In this document: positions 39,376-50,147 of the stretch, in pieces
Numbering within the stretch: position 1 is the stretch's first letter
Layout: each line of letters opens with the position of its first letter
Assembly (NCBI RefSeq): GCF_954871325.1
Contig: NC_088777.1
Coordinates: 26,141,366 to 26,205,365 of the forward strand
Direction of reading: 5' to 3'
DNA from: Gordionus sp. m RMFG-2023
Lineage: Eukaryota > Nematomorpha > Gordioida > Chordodea > Parachordodidae
DNA length: 64,000 bases
Notes under the pieces: generated by a model
Database searches by the model: none
What the model saw: only the letters and a program-made list of their open reading frames with translations
What the model was told of the DNA's origin: nothing
Translations under genes and position numbers: made by a program

Positions 39376-39719
39376 TTATTCTTCTTAAAAAAGAGAATGT
39401 TCTCTCATTAGTTTACTAATGGGAAGAGTTTATAAACCCTTTTAATACATTGGGAATTTAATCTAAAATGTGTTTGAAATAATGCAGAGCATCCACAACA
39501 TTTTTTGGGACTATATTAACCATAGTTAATCTTATAAACATAGTTATTCAGCTAGTAAGGCATCATAAGATACTTTAACATATACATAATAAAAATCTAA
39601 CAAATATTTTTTTTTCTATCACCATCTGAAAAAGGTTGGGAAGGCTTTTGTGGAAGTTATTTGCAGATTAGTAAGTGCTGCATGATGAATTAAAAATTCA
39701 TTTATTTGGGTTATAAATG

Positions 39720-40190
39720 TATCTGATTTAAGATATATTCTTCTACTGATCCTATATTAATGTTTTAACGATGAGCTTTCCTTGCTACAAGTCGAGGGAG
39801 ACAAATATTAAACACGTATAGCTCTGCTTTTGACTCAACAATAAAATATAAAATATGAAATTCTTCATCATCATTAGCCCTAATTTTCTTGAGTTCTGAT
39901 AAAATGCTCTCCGCTATTCTCATTTTCTTAATCAAGTCAATGTCATGTTTTTGAAAAGTAATACTTAAAATAATTGTATAATTAAATAATACATTTTAAT
40001 GAGAAATAAAATTTGGAATAAGCATTGTATCCAATAATTTTCTTGCTTCTGAGGAAATATTTCTTTCAGGCCATTGTGATATTTCAGTAATAGCAAATAA
40101 TTGGCTCTTCTAACTCCTTAAGCTGTTACTGCTTGATGGCAGAGACTCTATCTCGTTGGACTTGCAATTTCTTTTTCCCTGTTGGACAAG
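39720..40190 (-). pseudogene. hAT (DUF4371-type) transposase remnant, minus strand
   Basis: Reading from the right, near 40160 the CPTRW-like motif appears as SPTR followed by TAG in place of Trp, then HQAVTA. Further on are MRIAESILSELKKIRAN and EEFHILYFIVESKAEL (about 39840-39940), CLPRLVARKAHR (about 39780-39815), and NINIGSVEEY past a stop. This is the part of ZMYM1-type transposases between the CPTRW motif and the dimerisation region. Both halves of the catalytic core are missing. It shares its layout with the copy at 44740-45230, so the internal deletion predates their spread. Confidence 0.72.
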
Positions 40191-42036
40191 AAGTTTCAGA
40201 AGTAATTATTATTTGACTAGAAATTTTAAAATGGTAGATAAATATTACGCCACTAAAAATTTGAAAATAATAAGTAAATATTACGCCAGAAAACTTAAAA
40301 TCGAATTTAATTGATAAAATAACTTAGTAGATAAATGCGATAAATGTAATTAAATATATATTTAATATGACGAATAAATATTAACAAATATAAATTAATA
40401 TAAACAATAATATTTGAAAAATATATCCGGCATCTGCATTTTTTGGCTTTGGGGGGGGATTTGTCCCCTTGTCCCCCCCCCCCGCTGCGTACGCCAATGT
40501 AGTCAACATGTATTGGAAGAGGAGGAAATAGGTGTTGATGCCAATGATATTAATGAGATCTTAGAAAAAGGTTTAAATTATTTTATAATACATGTTAATC
40601 TAATCAATATTCTATAGGATCTTCAACTAACTCCACAATGTTACCCAGCCATCAGAGATGCTCCTGTCATAATTTAAATTTGATAGCAACAGTAGATGCT
40701 GAAGGAGCTTTAAATGATGAAGATTTTAAAAGAGTGTCAAGATCGACATTTTATTGTCAAATTTTATGGAATAAGCAGAACAAATCTCCTAAAAGTTCTG
40801 ACATGTTTAAAAAAAAATTAGGGAGGTATTTATTAACCCCTAATCGTACAAGATGGAATTCTGTATACCAAGCAATAAAACTAATCGCTTTTTTTCTGGA
40901 GGAAAGAAAATTAGAGATTAATTATCTCTGTGATCTTGTTGAAATTGAATATATTAACGATGAAGAGCATACTTTTATAAAAGAGTATACAGAAGTAATT
41001 CTAATTAATAATGATTCATTTCCATATCATTTTAATTTTTTAGGTTATGCAATATGTTGCTGTTTCCCTTGAAATTTTGGAAGGTGAGGATAATATGAAG
41101 ATGGGGTATTATGTTCCCACTTTAAGTATCCTAATACCAAATTAAAAGATTGAATTATCTAATCATACCAGCCCCTATTAGACTCTCTGTTAAAAGGCAT
41201 TGAGAGAAGGTAAATAAAATTTATATTGTTTTGATTTTGACTGAAGATTTATTCTAACTTAATGTTTAAAGCTAAAAAATTTATAAAATTTTATGATTAA
41301 GATATATTTAAAATACTCTATTTTTGTAACTTTTAGATTCCCAAACTTATACAATGATGACAATGTCTTAGCGGCAATGGTTCATCCAAAGTTTAAACTA
41401 AACTGGCCATATATAAATTCCGATGATGCCAAACATCAACGCGATAGGCTAATGGCGAAGCTGAATAATCTTACTCCAACAAACATAGTTTGCTGAGTAT
41501 CTACCACGAAGACATCCTCAAATAATTTTTTTGAAATTAAAGATGATTTAATAGAAAATCCAATTGATCTTTTTTTTCAATCAAAAAATATTGAAATGAA
41601 TATTTTTGATAATTTTTCATATATTAGAAATTTATATATAAAATTAACCCCCTTGCCCTCAAGTGCTAGTGTCGAGAGATTATTTAGTAAAGCAAAGCTT
41701 ATACTTTCTGATCGTCGCTTTAGACTTGGGGATGATAATATTGAAATGATATTATTATTAAAATGCAACAAATTAAAATAAATATTTATTTATATTGCTT
41801 ATTTTTTTATATTCTAAACTAACTATATTTTTATATTTATAAATGTTGATTTTTATATATTATTTACTATACAATTACATTATATGCAAAATAAAAAAAA
41901 ATTGTTTCATTTGTTTCTAAATTTTTTTATAAAAAGTAGCTTAAAAGTAGCTAATAGCGCGCTACTTTTTTTGACAAATAGCTATAGCAGTAGCGCGCTA
42001 CTTTTAAAAATAGCGTTTAACAACTCTGATATTTTC

Positions 42037-43192
42037 TCAAAAATTTTTCATTAGGTTAAATATACGTCTAACATTTGAATGTGTTAATGAAATAATAAAA
42101 CATATTTTTTTTAAATTTGGCATTATTCTTTTAAAAAAGGCACCCATTATATTTCATGAGCTAAATTTGATATATTATTTTTTCGTTGAATGTATTTAAA
42201 ACCACACAAGCAACTAATGAGGATAATTATTTATTCAAAATTAATATTCGGTCATTACATTTTGCTTTATACCAAAATTCACACTATTTATGAGCACAAA
42301 GGCTGTTACATTCGTTACTGATAGAATTTTTGCGGTTCGCACAAGCATAAATGCAATAACTTTCAATTTCTCAAATCCGTTGGAAATTCTTTTAGAAATT
42401 ATTTGAAATAACTCTTTATTTATTAAAATAGAGCAGATTTTTGGGAATGTGTTAATTTATACATCCGTTAATAAATAGAATGGATGATTTTCCTTCGTCC
42501 TCTCAGGTAGATATCTTAGTTTCAAGACCAAATTTAACATTATTTCTGAGAAATTGTTCTCCATATTTTAATTTTTTGGATCATATTTGAATCAGGAAAG
42601 AGAATAAGGAATAAATTTTATGCAATCTATAAATAGATAACTACGTAAATGTTTTATAGTTTGATAGTTAAATGCCCTTTTAACTATTGCGGTATTATCT
42701 TCACATAAATTATTGTTTTTAATGGTTGAAGAGGATTACTTATTTTTTAAATTAGGCAGGTGTTTTTTCCTTGTTGTATGTTATGTTTTTTTATATAACG
42801 GACTCCTCTATGTATGGCGGGCGGATATCAAATTTTGTACTACATATTAATTATACAAATTGCATTTGAACTATTTTCTTTATGTTCTAATCCATGAATA
42901 AATGGAATTCCAGATATATAGATCATGCGATTTAAATTTATATTTGTTATTTAGTTTTATACTCTTCTTTAAATCTTTTTTTAACTTACATATAATTTTG
43001 AATTAATGGAACAAAATTAAGAAGAAAATTTTACTTAACTAATCAAAGATTATTAAGATATATAAAATTGTAAAAAATAGAAATAATATTTAAAAAAATA
43101 CATAATTGCTTTAAAATATAATTTTATATAAAAATTAAAAATTATATAAAATTGACATAAGAATCAAAAGATGTAATTATTTTATAATTTAA
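42037..43192. other. AT-rich spacer, no gene seen
   Basis: About 1.15 kb between two hAT insertions. No open frame of note, no repeat unit and no terminal-repeat pair was found in it. Confidence 0.5.
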
Positions 43193-43309
43193 TAATGTTG
43201 TTAAACGGCTCGATTTAAACCGATTTTTAAAAACAACTTGGACAATTTTTGAATAAAAGATTGCGATCGTTTTTAAAATCAACTAAAATCGAGTTATTTA
43301 ACGACTCTA
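43193..43309. mobile_element. 117-bp hAT-like MITE
   Basis: Left end TAATGTTGTTAAACGGCTCG; right end in reverse complement TAGAGTCGTTAAATAACTCG. Both are variants of the CAGAGTTGTTAAA terminus of neighbouring hATs, followed by CTCGATTT. The flanks TAATTTAA (43185-43192) and TGATTTAA (43310-43317) are an 8-bp duplication with one mismatch. No coding capacity. Confidence 0.72.
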
Positions 43310-43678
43310 TGATTTAAGATATAATTTATTTAAAAATTAAAAGATTCTAAATATAATATTAAAGTTTTGGAAATGGAAAAAATTATTTTATTTATTTTGA
43401 GTTTTTTCTTTACACTTTCTTTTCTAAGGGCAGATAATTAAATTAAAAATAATAAATGACAATGTAAATTTCTGTGTCAATTAATTATTTTAAATTTTTT
43501 TATAAAAAATGTGAAAAAAGAGATTTTTTTTATAAAAGATCGGTAGAAAGCTTAATCGGGAGAGTGCGCAAATTAATAGTCTGTTGGTATATTTTAGCTC
43601 TATGAAGAGTAATAAATCGGGAAGTTTATGCCAATATCAGAAAGTCTGGCAACCCTGATAGTTCCATATATATTTATT
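43310..43678. other. AT-rich spacer, no gene seen
   Basis: About 370 bp between a MITE and the next hAT element. Nothing recognisable is present. Confidence 0.5.
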
Positions 43679-44156
43679 AGTCCACACAGGCGCGTACGCA
43701 GGAATTTGGTCTGGGGGGGGATAATAAATTTTTTTAAGAAATATTATTGTTATTTAAAAATATCAAGCATAAATTTATTAGTAACTATTTCTAATGCACA
43801 ATTTTAAATTATATGAATTATAAAAAAATTATATATATAAACCGGCACATAAAAAACTATAAAATAAATGTGAATTAAAAAATATAAAGTGAATATAACC
43901 ACCATATGAATCACTTAAATGACCCAAAATAGAAATTTGAACTTTTTGAGCCTTTAAAATTTATATATAAAGTAAAAAAATTTAATGTTGGGAATATAAA
44001 TATTAATACACAAAAAGTTTCTTAGGAATAATTGTATTTTGTATTATTAAAATGTAAAATCCAATCTTCGTTGGGATTGGGCTAATTTTCCAATTATATT
44101 TAAAAGATCCTAACCATTCAATCCACTTCAGAAGTTGTACTTCTTAGGTAAGTTTT

Positions 44157-44438
44157 CAGTGAACTGCAGGCCCGGTTCCCGGGCTGGACCGTATTTAAAT
44201 TTTTTAAATACACCCGGGCCGGAAATTTTTTTAAAAATAACACCCGAGCCGGGCCTGTTTTTTAAAAAATTATCCGGGCCCGCCTACATATTTTAAAGCC
44301 AAATATTTGAAATTAGCTATAAAAATCAAAAATAAATATAATTTCTTTAAAAAAAAACCCGGGCCGGGCCGGGCCGAAAAAAAAATTTGAAAAAAAATCC
44401 AGGCCGTGCACTGCAAATTGTATCTCTGCAGGGCTCTG
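44157..44438. mobile_element. GC-rich MITE (GGCCCGG family)
   Basis: Begins CAGTGAACTGCAGGCCCGG and ends CTGCAGGGCTCTG. CCGGGCCGGGCC blocks alternate with T/A tracts around an AGCTATAAAAATCAAAAATA core. It is shorter than the sister copy at 38982-39375, having lost several blocks. It lies at the same place in the sister element. Confidence 0.7.
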
Positions 44439-44739
44439 TTATTCTTCTTAAAAAAGAAAATGTTCTCTCATTAGTTTACTAATGGGAAGAGTTGCTAATA
44501 TATATTCATTTACATTGAGAAATCTAAAATGTGTTTGAAATTATACAAAGCATCCATATTTTTTGGGACTATATCTTAGTTAATCTTTTAAACATAGTTA
44601 TTCAGCTAATAAGGCATCAAACAAATATTATTTTTTTTCTATCACCATCTGAAAAAGATTGGGAAGGCTTTTGTGGAAGTAATATCTGCAGATTGGTAAG
44701 TGCTACATGATGAATTAAAACCATTCATTCATTTGGATT

Positions 44740-45230
44740 ATCGTCTTATAATACTTTTCTATTGATCTTATATTAATGTTTTGACGACGAGCTTGCCTTG
44801 CTGCAAATCGAGTGAGACAAATATTAAACATGTATAGCTTTCCTCTTGACTCAACAATAACATATAAAATTGAAATTCTTCATCAACATTAGCCCTAATT
44901 TCCTTGAGTTCTAATAAAATGTTCTCCGCTATTCTCATCTTCTTAATCAAGTCAATGCCATGTATTTGAAAAGTATTACATAAAATAGTTGTATAATTAA
45001 ATAATACATTCTAATGAGAAAAAAAATTGAAATAAGTATTGAATCCAATAATTTTCTTGCTTTTGAGAAAATATTTCTTTCAGGCCATTGTGATATTTCA
45101 GTAATAGCATTAATAATCGGTTCTTCTAACTCCATAAAAGCTGTTACTGCTTGATGGCGGAGACTCCATTTCGTTGGACAAGCTTGCACTTTCTTTCTCC
45201 CAGTTGGACAAGGAGTTTCAGAAAAATTAT
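44740..45230 (-). pseudogene. hAT (DUF4371-type) transposase remnant, minus strand
   Basis: Reading right to left, from about 45189 it gives ACPTKWSLRHQAVTAFME, EEPIINAITEISQWPERN and FSKARKLLDSI, then, after a non-coding or intronic stretch, KKMRIAENILLELKEIRAN and DEEFQFYM (44768-44950). CPTKW is the CPTRW motif of ZMYM1-type hATs. The following helix-rich segment leads toward the dimerisation region, which is absent. It is better preserved than the copy at 39720-40190, where Trp is a stop. Two open pieces of 80 and 60 codons remain. The element is non-autonomous. Confidence 0.78.
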
Positions 45231-45538
45231 TATTCGACTAGAAATATGAAAATGGTAGATAAATATTACGCCACTAGAAATTTGAAAATAATAGGTAAAT
45301 ATTAAGTCAATGAAAACTTGAAATCGAAATTAATTGATAAAATAACTTAATAGATGAATGTGATAAATAAATGTAATTAAATATATATTTATTATGAGAT
45401 AGGAATAAATATTAACAAATATAAATTAATATAAACATTAATATTTTTGAAAAATATATCCGGCATCTGCATTTTTTGACTTGGGGGGGGGGGGATTTGT
45501 CCCCTGCCCCCCCCTCTGCGTACGCCAATGAGTCCACA

Positions 45539-46022
45539 TGTTAAGATTTATAGAAATAAATTATGTAATTGAGCTGTTTTTTTTAAGAAAATGAAATATT
45601 AGTTTTTGAAATTGAAATACATTTTATAAATTTATTTTTAGTTTTATAATCAAAACATGCAGCTTATTTAAATTATTTGTACAGTTTTTAATTAAAATGA
45701 GCAGCTATTTTATTGTAGTGGGCTGTTTTTTTAAAATATTGTTAAAAATTTTAAAAATCGCTCCATAAATTAAATTTTTCTCCTTTTCTCGTCCAAGAAC
45801 AATTAAATTAATATTACAGTTTAGTAAGTTTTTAAGCCTCAGTTTGGGACAATTTTTGTAACCTATTTCCTCATGCAAGTATCTATAAAAAATGATATAA
45901 AGTTTGGATATAATACTTTATGGTTAATATTTATATTAAAAATGGGAATTATACTTTTAAATACTTTTGTAGGCAATCGATTAATTTTAAACCTATGAAA
46001 TAATTATTTTAAAATTACGTTT
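45539..46022. other. AT-rich spacer, no gene seen
   Basis: About 480 bp between two hAT elements. No coding or repeat signal was recognised. Confidence 0.5.
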
Positions 46023-46325
46023 ATTATTCTCAGTAACCTGCAGGCCCAGCCCCGGCCGTATTTTAATTCTTTTAAATATACCCGGGCCGGCCCTAAATTT
46101 TTTTTTTAATATATCTGGGCCTAAAATTTTTTTTATAATATATCCGGGCCGGGCCTTAATATTTTTTATAAAAATTTATACATTATGAGTTAATTGTTAT
46201 AAGATTATATTATATTATAGTTATGATTAATATAATATTGGGTGATGGTTAACACTACCTAACACCCACAGATCGATCAAATTATTGTTTTCCTGTCAAA
46301 TAAATTACGCATTAAGGATTGTTGC

Positions 46326-47478
46326 TCAAAATTCAAAGTAACTAGTTAATTAACTAATTTAATTCAAGATCTAAATCTTTAGCTTATATATTACTCCATT
46401 TTAAATAATCAAATCAAAATCAAATTTGCTCAAAATTCAAAGTAACTAATTTAATTTATTTAATTCAACATCTAAATCTTAACTTATATATTACTCCATA
46501 TAAATAATCAAATCAAAATCAAATTTGCTTAAAATCCAAAGTAACTAATTAATTAATTTATTTAATTCAACATATCTTAATCTTTAGCTTACATATTACT
46601 CCATTTTAAATAATCAAATCAAAATCAAATTTGCTTAAAATCCAAAGTAAATAGTTAATTAATTTATTTAATTCAACATCTAAATCTTTAGCTTATATAT
46701 TACTCCATTTTAAACAATCAAATCAAAATCAAATTTGCTTAAACCAAAGTAACTAGTTAATTAATTTATTAATTCAACATATCTTAATCTTTAGCTTACA
46801 TATTACTCCATTTTAAATAATCAAATCAAAATCAAATTTGCCTAAAATCCAAAGTAACTAGTTAATTAATTTATTTAATTCAACATCTAAATCTTTAGCT
46901 TATATATTACTCCATTTTAAATAATCAAATCAAAATCAAATTTGCTCAAAATCTAAAGTAACTAGTTAATTAATTTATTTAATTCAACATCTAAATCTTT
47001 AGCTTATATACTACTCCATTTAAAAAATCTAATCAAAATCAAATTTGCTCAAAATCCAAAGTAATTAGTTAATTAATTTATTTAATTCAACATCTAAATC
47101 TTTAGCTTATATATTACTTCATTTTAAATAATCAAATCAAAATCAAATTTGCTCAAAATCCAAAGTAACTAGTTAATTAATTTATTTAATTCAACATCTA
47201 AATCTTTAGCTTATATATTACTCCATTTTAAATAATCAAATCAAAATCAAATTTGCTCAAAATCCAGAGTAACTAATTAATTAATTTATTTAATTCAACA
47301 TCTAAATCTTTAGCCTACATATTACTCCATTTTAAACAATCAAATTTGCTCAAAATCCAAAGTAATTAATTAATTTATTTATTTAATTCAACATCTAAAT
47401 CTTTAGCTTACATATTACTCCATTTTAAACAATCAAATTTGCTCAAAATCCAAAGTAAATAATTAATTAATTTAATTA
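46326..47478. repeat. 104-bp tandem array inside a hAT element
   Basis: About 11 head-to-tail units. The marker AAATTTGCT occurs at 46422, 46521, 46627, 46731, 46834, 46938, 47041, 47145, 47249, 47342 and 47435: spacing mostly 103-104 bp, with 99 and 106 early and 93 in the last two units (the last two lack AATCAAAAT). Each unit contains AAAGTAACTAGTTAATTAAT and CATCTAAATCTTTAGC. No coding. It lies between the left terminus and the transposase, where hAT elements normally have only a short leader. Confidence 0.93.
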
Positions 47479-47589
47479 TTTCATAGATTATGGCACTAAA
47501 TAATACGATATAATCGATAAAATTAAAAATAATGTATATTCTTTTAAAACTAATAATCTAAAAAGCCAAATTTGGAGTAGATGAAAATA

Positions 47590-49216
47590 AAAAAATATTG
47601 GATATGTACAATGTAAGAATTGTACCAATTTATTATCTTATATTTATAATCATGGTACATCTCATTTAAGAAGACATAAATATGATGGTAAATCCATAAA
47701 AATTAATAATTTTTTTTTACACCTGAAAAACAGACCTATAAATGTAATCTAAAATATTTAAAAGAAAAATTTATAGATCATATGTTAACTCTTTGCGCAA
47801 AAGATATTAGGCCTTTCGAAATGATAGCTGGGAATGGGTTTCTTGAATTCAGCCAGGCTTTAATTGATGTTGGGGCAAAGTATGGTAAAATAGATGTCAA
47901 ATCATTGATTTCACATCCCACCACTCTATCACTCCACCTTAAGGAAAAATGTGTGAAAATAAGAAACATTTTTGTTGACACTATTACACCAGTAATAAAA
48001 AATCGATTTATGGCTGCTTCCACTGATATATGGTGCGATGACCATAAAAAGAACTCGTTTATAACGGTTAACATGTACTATATATCAGATGACTGGAAGT
48101 TAGTGAGAGAAACCTATTTACTGCTAAATTTAAAGAAGTGTCAAAGACTAGCAAGGTAGTTAAGGATGAACTATTAAAAAATTTTCACAATTTTAATTTT
48201 AACACTAATGATTTTATTAATATAATATTTGTTACAGACTAAGGTAAAAATATTATAAAAGCATTGGAATTAAATAAACGATTAAATTGTTGATGTCATA
48301 TATTAAACACAATTTTAAGAAATCCATTTAACTTCAAATATTTGGAAAGTAATGCCCCATTAATAAAATCAACAATAGATAATACTAAAATATTAGTGGG
48401 GCATTTAAAACAAAGTAATAAATGCCAGCATTTGAAAGCCCTTTATCAAGATATAGAAGTCCGCTTGAACTCTAAATACATTATGCTCAAATGTGTTTAT
48501 TCTCAAAATGAAGAAATTATAAAAGTTCTTCAAGAACATGGGGGATCGGAAAAGTATTATATTATAGACTTTCCGATCCTTCAGGATCTAGTCAATATTC
48601 TTGAGAATTTTCACAGAGCTATTGTTGAGTTACAGTCGGACTCTTTTACTCTTTTTAAATTTCAAAGCTAAAAAGGAGAAATAAAATTGATTTTACATAA
48701 TATAAAGCATTTTTTTAATTGAAAAATTTGTTTTACACAAGTATCATTTATTTCTCTTTTTCTCTGTCCCAAATTCAAGCAATTACGTATGTTGTCAGTG
48801 ACAGATCGCAAGATGACGAAAACTATATAAAAGATTATATTAAAATACAAGAGGCTCAGGAAATTAATGAAATACCATCGACCAGTCGAATTACGAGTGT
48901 TGTTTAACAAACTGAATCGTTTTATGACAAATGGGGCGATGGTAATTCTGGTAATATGTCAATACCCGATGATGAATATAATAATTACATAAATAAAAAA
49001 ATAGATGAAACATTTAAGGTGGATAATTTGTTAGAGTGGTGGGCAGCTCATCAAAGCAAATTTCCAATTTTGGCAAAACGGGTATTGGCAATTCCTGCTT
49101 CAAGTGCAAGCTGTTAGCGGAATTTTTCCACTACTTGGGAGAATTCTTGAAGAAAGAAGAAGTAATCTTCAGCCTGAAAAGGTAGATATGCTTCTCTTAC
49201 TTCATGATAATTTGTG
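47590..49216 (+). pseudogene. Hermes/hobo-like hAT transposase (decayed)
   Basis: A BED-type finger is read first (CKNC, SHLRRHKY, 47610-47680). The longest open piece, 47782-48159, gives DIRPFEMIAGNGFLEF, IDVGAKYGKIDVKSLI, HPTTLSLHLKEK and ASTDIWCDDHKKNSFITV, with the first catalytic Asp. The second Asp region reads IIFVTD followed by TAA where family members have Gln. CHILNTILRNPF follows, then 48342-48671 with LKQSNKCQHLKALYQDIE and RLNSKYIMLK. The C terminus (about 48940-49130) gives FKVDNLLEWWAAHQSKFP and IPASSAS, then TGT TAG where Ser and catalytic Glu are expected (TAG 49115-49117). The tail LQPEKVDMLLLLHDN ends near 49216. The several stops mean it is inactive. Confidence 0.85.
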
Positions 49217-49439
49217 AATTTTTAATATCTTTGAGTATAGGGTTTCGTCAATCATGCTGGTTTTTTACTTTGCAAAATGTCAAATATTTATTGCATTTAT
49301 TATATTTTACCTTGAGTCCTGAAAGTTTTTAATCCAACATTTTTCATTATTTTTTTTTTACAATATTATATAATACAATTATCTTCTTTTGTTAGAAATT
49401 TATATTATAAAATAAATTATATTAATATTGTGCAATTAG

Positions 49440-49765
49440 ATTATATTTTCAAAATACTATTTATTATATACATGCATTTTTTTTAAATAGTGATTTATTT
49501 TTATTTTATAAATTAAATAGTAAATACAATATATTATATTCTCAAAATATTTTCCATTTTTATAAATTAAATATTAGTTTTATTTTTTTTTAAAAATGCA
49601 ATATAAAATATAGTATAATCTCAAAATATTATTATACTTCCATTTTTATGATTATTAGTTTTATTTTTATAAATGCAATATAAAATTTTGTATATGCTCA
49701 AAATATCCATTTTTATAAATATCAGTTTTATTTTTATAAATTCATAATATTCTCAAAATATTAGC
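49440..49765. repeat. Degenerate AT-rich tandem repeat
   Basis: TTCTCAAAATATT, CCATTTTTATAAAT and TTAGTTTTATTTTTATAAA recur three to four times at roughly 70-100 bp intervals between the transposase and the right GC-rich end of the hAT. Non-coding. Confidence 0.5.
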
Positions 49766-50147
49766 TTTTTACCATGTATTTTTTAAATACAAATTAAAAT
49801 TATCACAAATACAACCTTTTATATTCAAAAATATTATTTGCACAAATTTTTTATAGAATCAATTTGTAATTAAATATCTGAATAAAATATGTAATATACT
49901 TATTAAATGATAATACTCGCTGAAAAATATGGTAAAATACCTCATAGGTGAATTTTTGTATATACCAGGTCGAATATAATTTTAAAAAATTCCGAGCCGG
50001 GCCTGAAAAATTTTTTTAAAAAAAATCCGGGCCGGGCCTAAAATTTTTAAACCCGGGCCGGGCCGTAAAAAAATCCGGGCCGGGCCAAAAATTTTTTAAT
50101 CTGGGCCGGGCCGGGCGTAAAAATGGCTTCTGGTCTCTGATTATTCT

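Larger units (their letters stand above)
38584..40499 (-). mobile_element. Nested hAT (DUF4371 type, G-run ends) with perfect target duplication
   Basis: Starts CAGGCGCTAACGCAGGAA with a run of G soon after, and ends GCTGCGTACGCCAATG preceded by runs of G and C. It is flanked by TAGTCAAC at 38576-38583 and 40500-40507, a perfect 8-bp duplication. Its insertion splits the transposase of the surrounding element. It is a sister of 43687-45530, with shared text over most of both lengths. The inside holds a GC-rich MITE (38982-39375) and a minus-strand transposase remnant. Confidence 0.92.
37062..41781 (+). pseudogene. hAT transposase with BED zinc finger, split by an insertion
   Basis: Starts ATG 37062 (MASPMDIQILESDSD), with an acidic N terminus. 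A BED-type finger follows: FLCLKC, then HLK and TVH across a 35-bp intron at 37293-37327. Next are TTADSWT with the first catalytic Asp, a 48-bp intron (37705-37752), YLGITGHWLDPRTLKRRS and MVTDNG with the second Asp. A one-base insertion after TDNG precedes NYLKAFR. Coding resumes at about 38531 (FGEDNAEDEIQNDSQ) up to the insertion at 38584 and continues at 40508 (EEEEIGVDANDINE). After a 47-bp intron (40571-40617) come CSCHNLNLIATVD and NRTRWNSVYQA, a 49-bp intron (40995-41043), YVAVSLEILEGED, a frameshifted stretch, a 127-bp intron, and NLYNDDNVLAAMVHPKF. A TGA at 41494 is followed in the same frame by the dimerisation region SSASVERLFSKAKLI with the last catalytic Glu. Clearly inactive. 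Confidence 0.87.
36797..42028 (+). mobile_element. Complete hAT element with GTAGCGCGCTAC ends
   Basis: Begins CAGAGTTGTTAAA followed directly by the 12-bp palindrome GTAGCGCGCTAC (36810-36821), and ends with the same palindrome (41990-42001) before AACAACTCTG. It is flanked by a perfect 8-bp duplication, ATATTTTC (36789-36796 and 42029-42036). Further TAGCGCGCTA and TAGCTA motifs cluster within 130 bp of each end, the usual arrangement of hAT transposase-binding sites. The interior holds a BED-finger transposase gene with short introns. Another hAT (38584-40499) is inserted in it. Without the insert and one copy of its target duplication the element is about 3.3 kb, normal for the superfamily. 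Confidence 0.93.
43687..45530 (-). mobile_element. hAT (DUF4371 type, G-run ends), sister of 38584-40499
   Basis: Starts CAGGCGCGTACGCAGGAA followed by a run of G, and ends CTCTGCGTACGCCAATG after runs of G and C. It is flanked by a perfect 8-bp duplication, AGTCCACA (43679-43686 and 45531-45538). The termini share GGCG(N)TACGCAG in inverted orientation. It contains the same GC-rich MITE and the same minus-strand transposase remnant as its sister. Confidence 0.92.
46031..50139 (+). mobile_element. Complete Hermes/hobo-like hAT with GC-rich subterminal arrays
   Basis: The left terminus CAGTAACCTGCAGGCCC (46031) and right terminus GGCTTCTGGTCTCTG (ending 50139) are inverted, imperfect repeats. 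They lie inside a perfect 8-bp duplication, ATTATTCT (46023-46030 and 50140-50147). Both ends carry CCCGGGCCGG blocks spaced by A/T tracts (46031-46165 and 49985-50139). Inside, in order, are an 11-unit 104-bp tandem array, a decayed transposase gene, and AT-rich degenerate repeats. This identifies the GC-rich arrays scattered through the window as ends of, or MITEs derived from, this family. Confidence 0.87.

Noticed and set aside
47778-48074. 98-codon minus-strand frame
   Set aside because: Antisense shadow of the Hermes-like transposase, which is clearly coded on the plus strand here.
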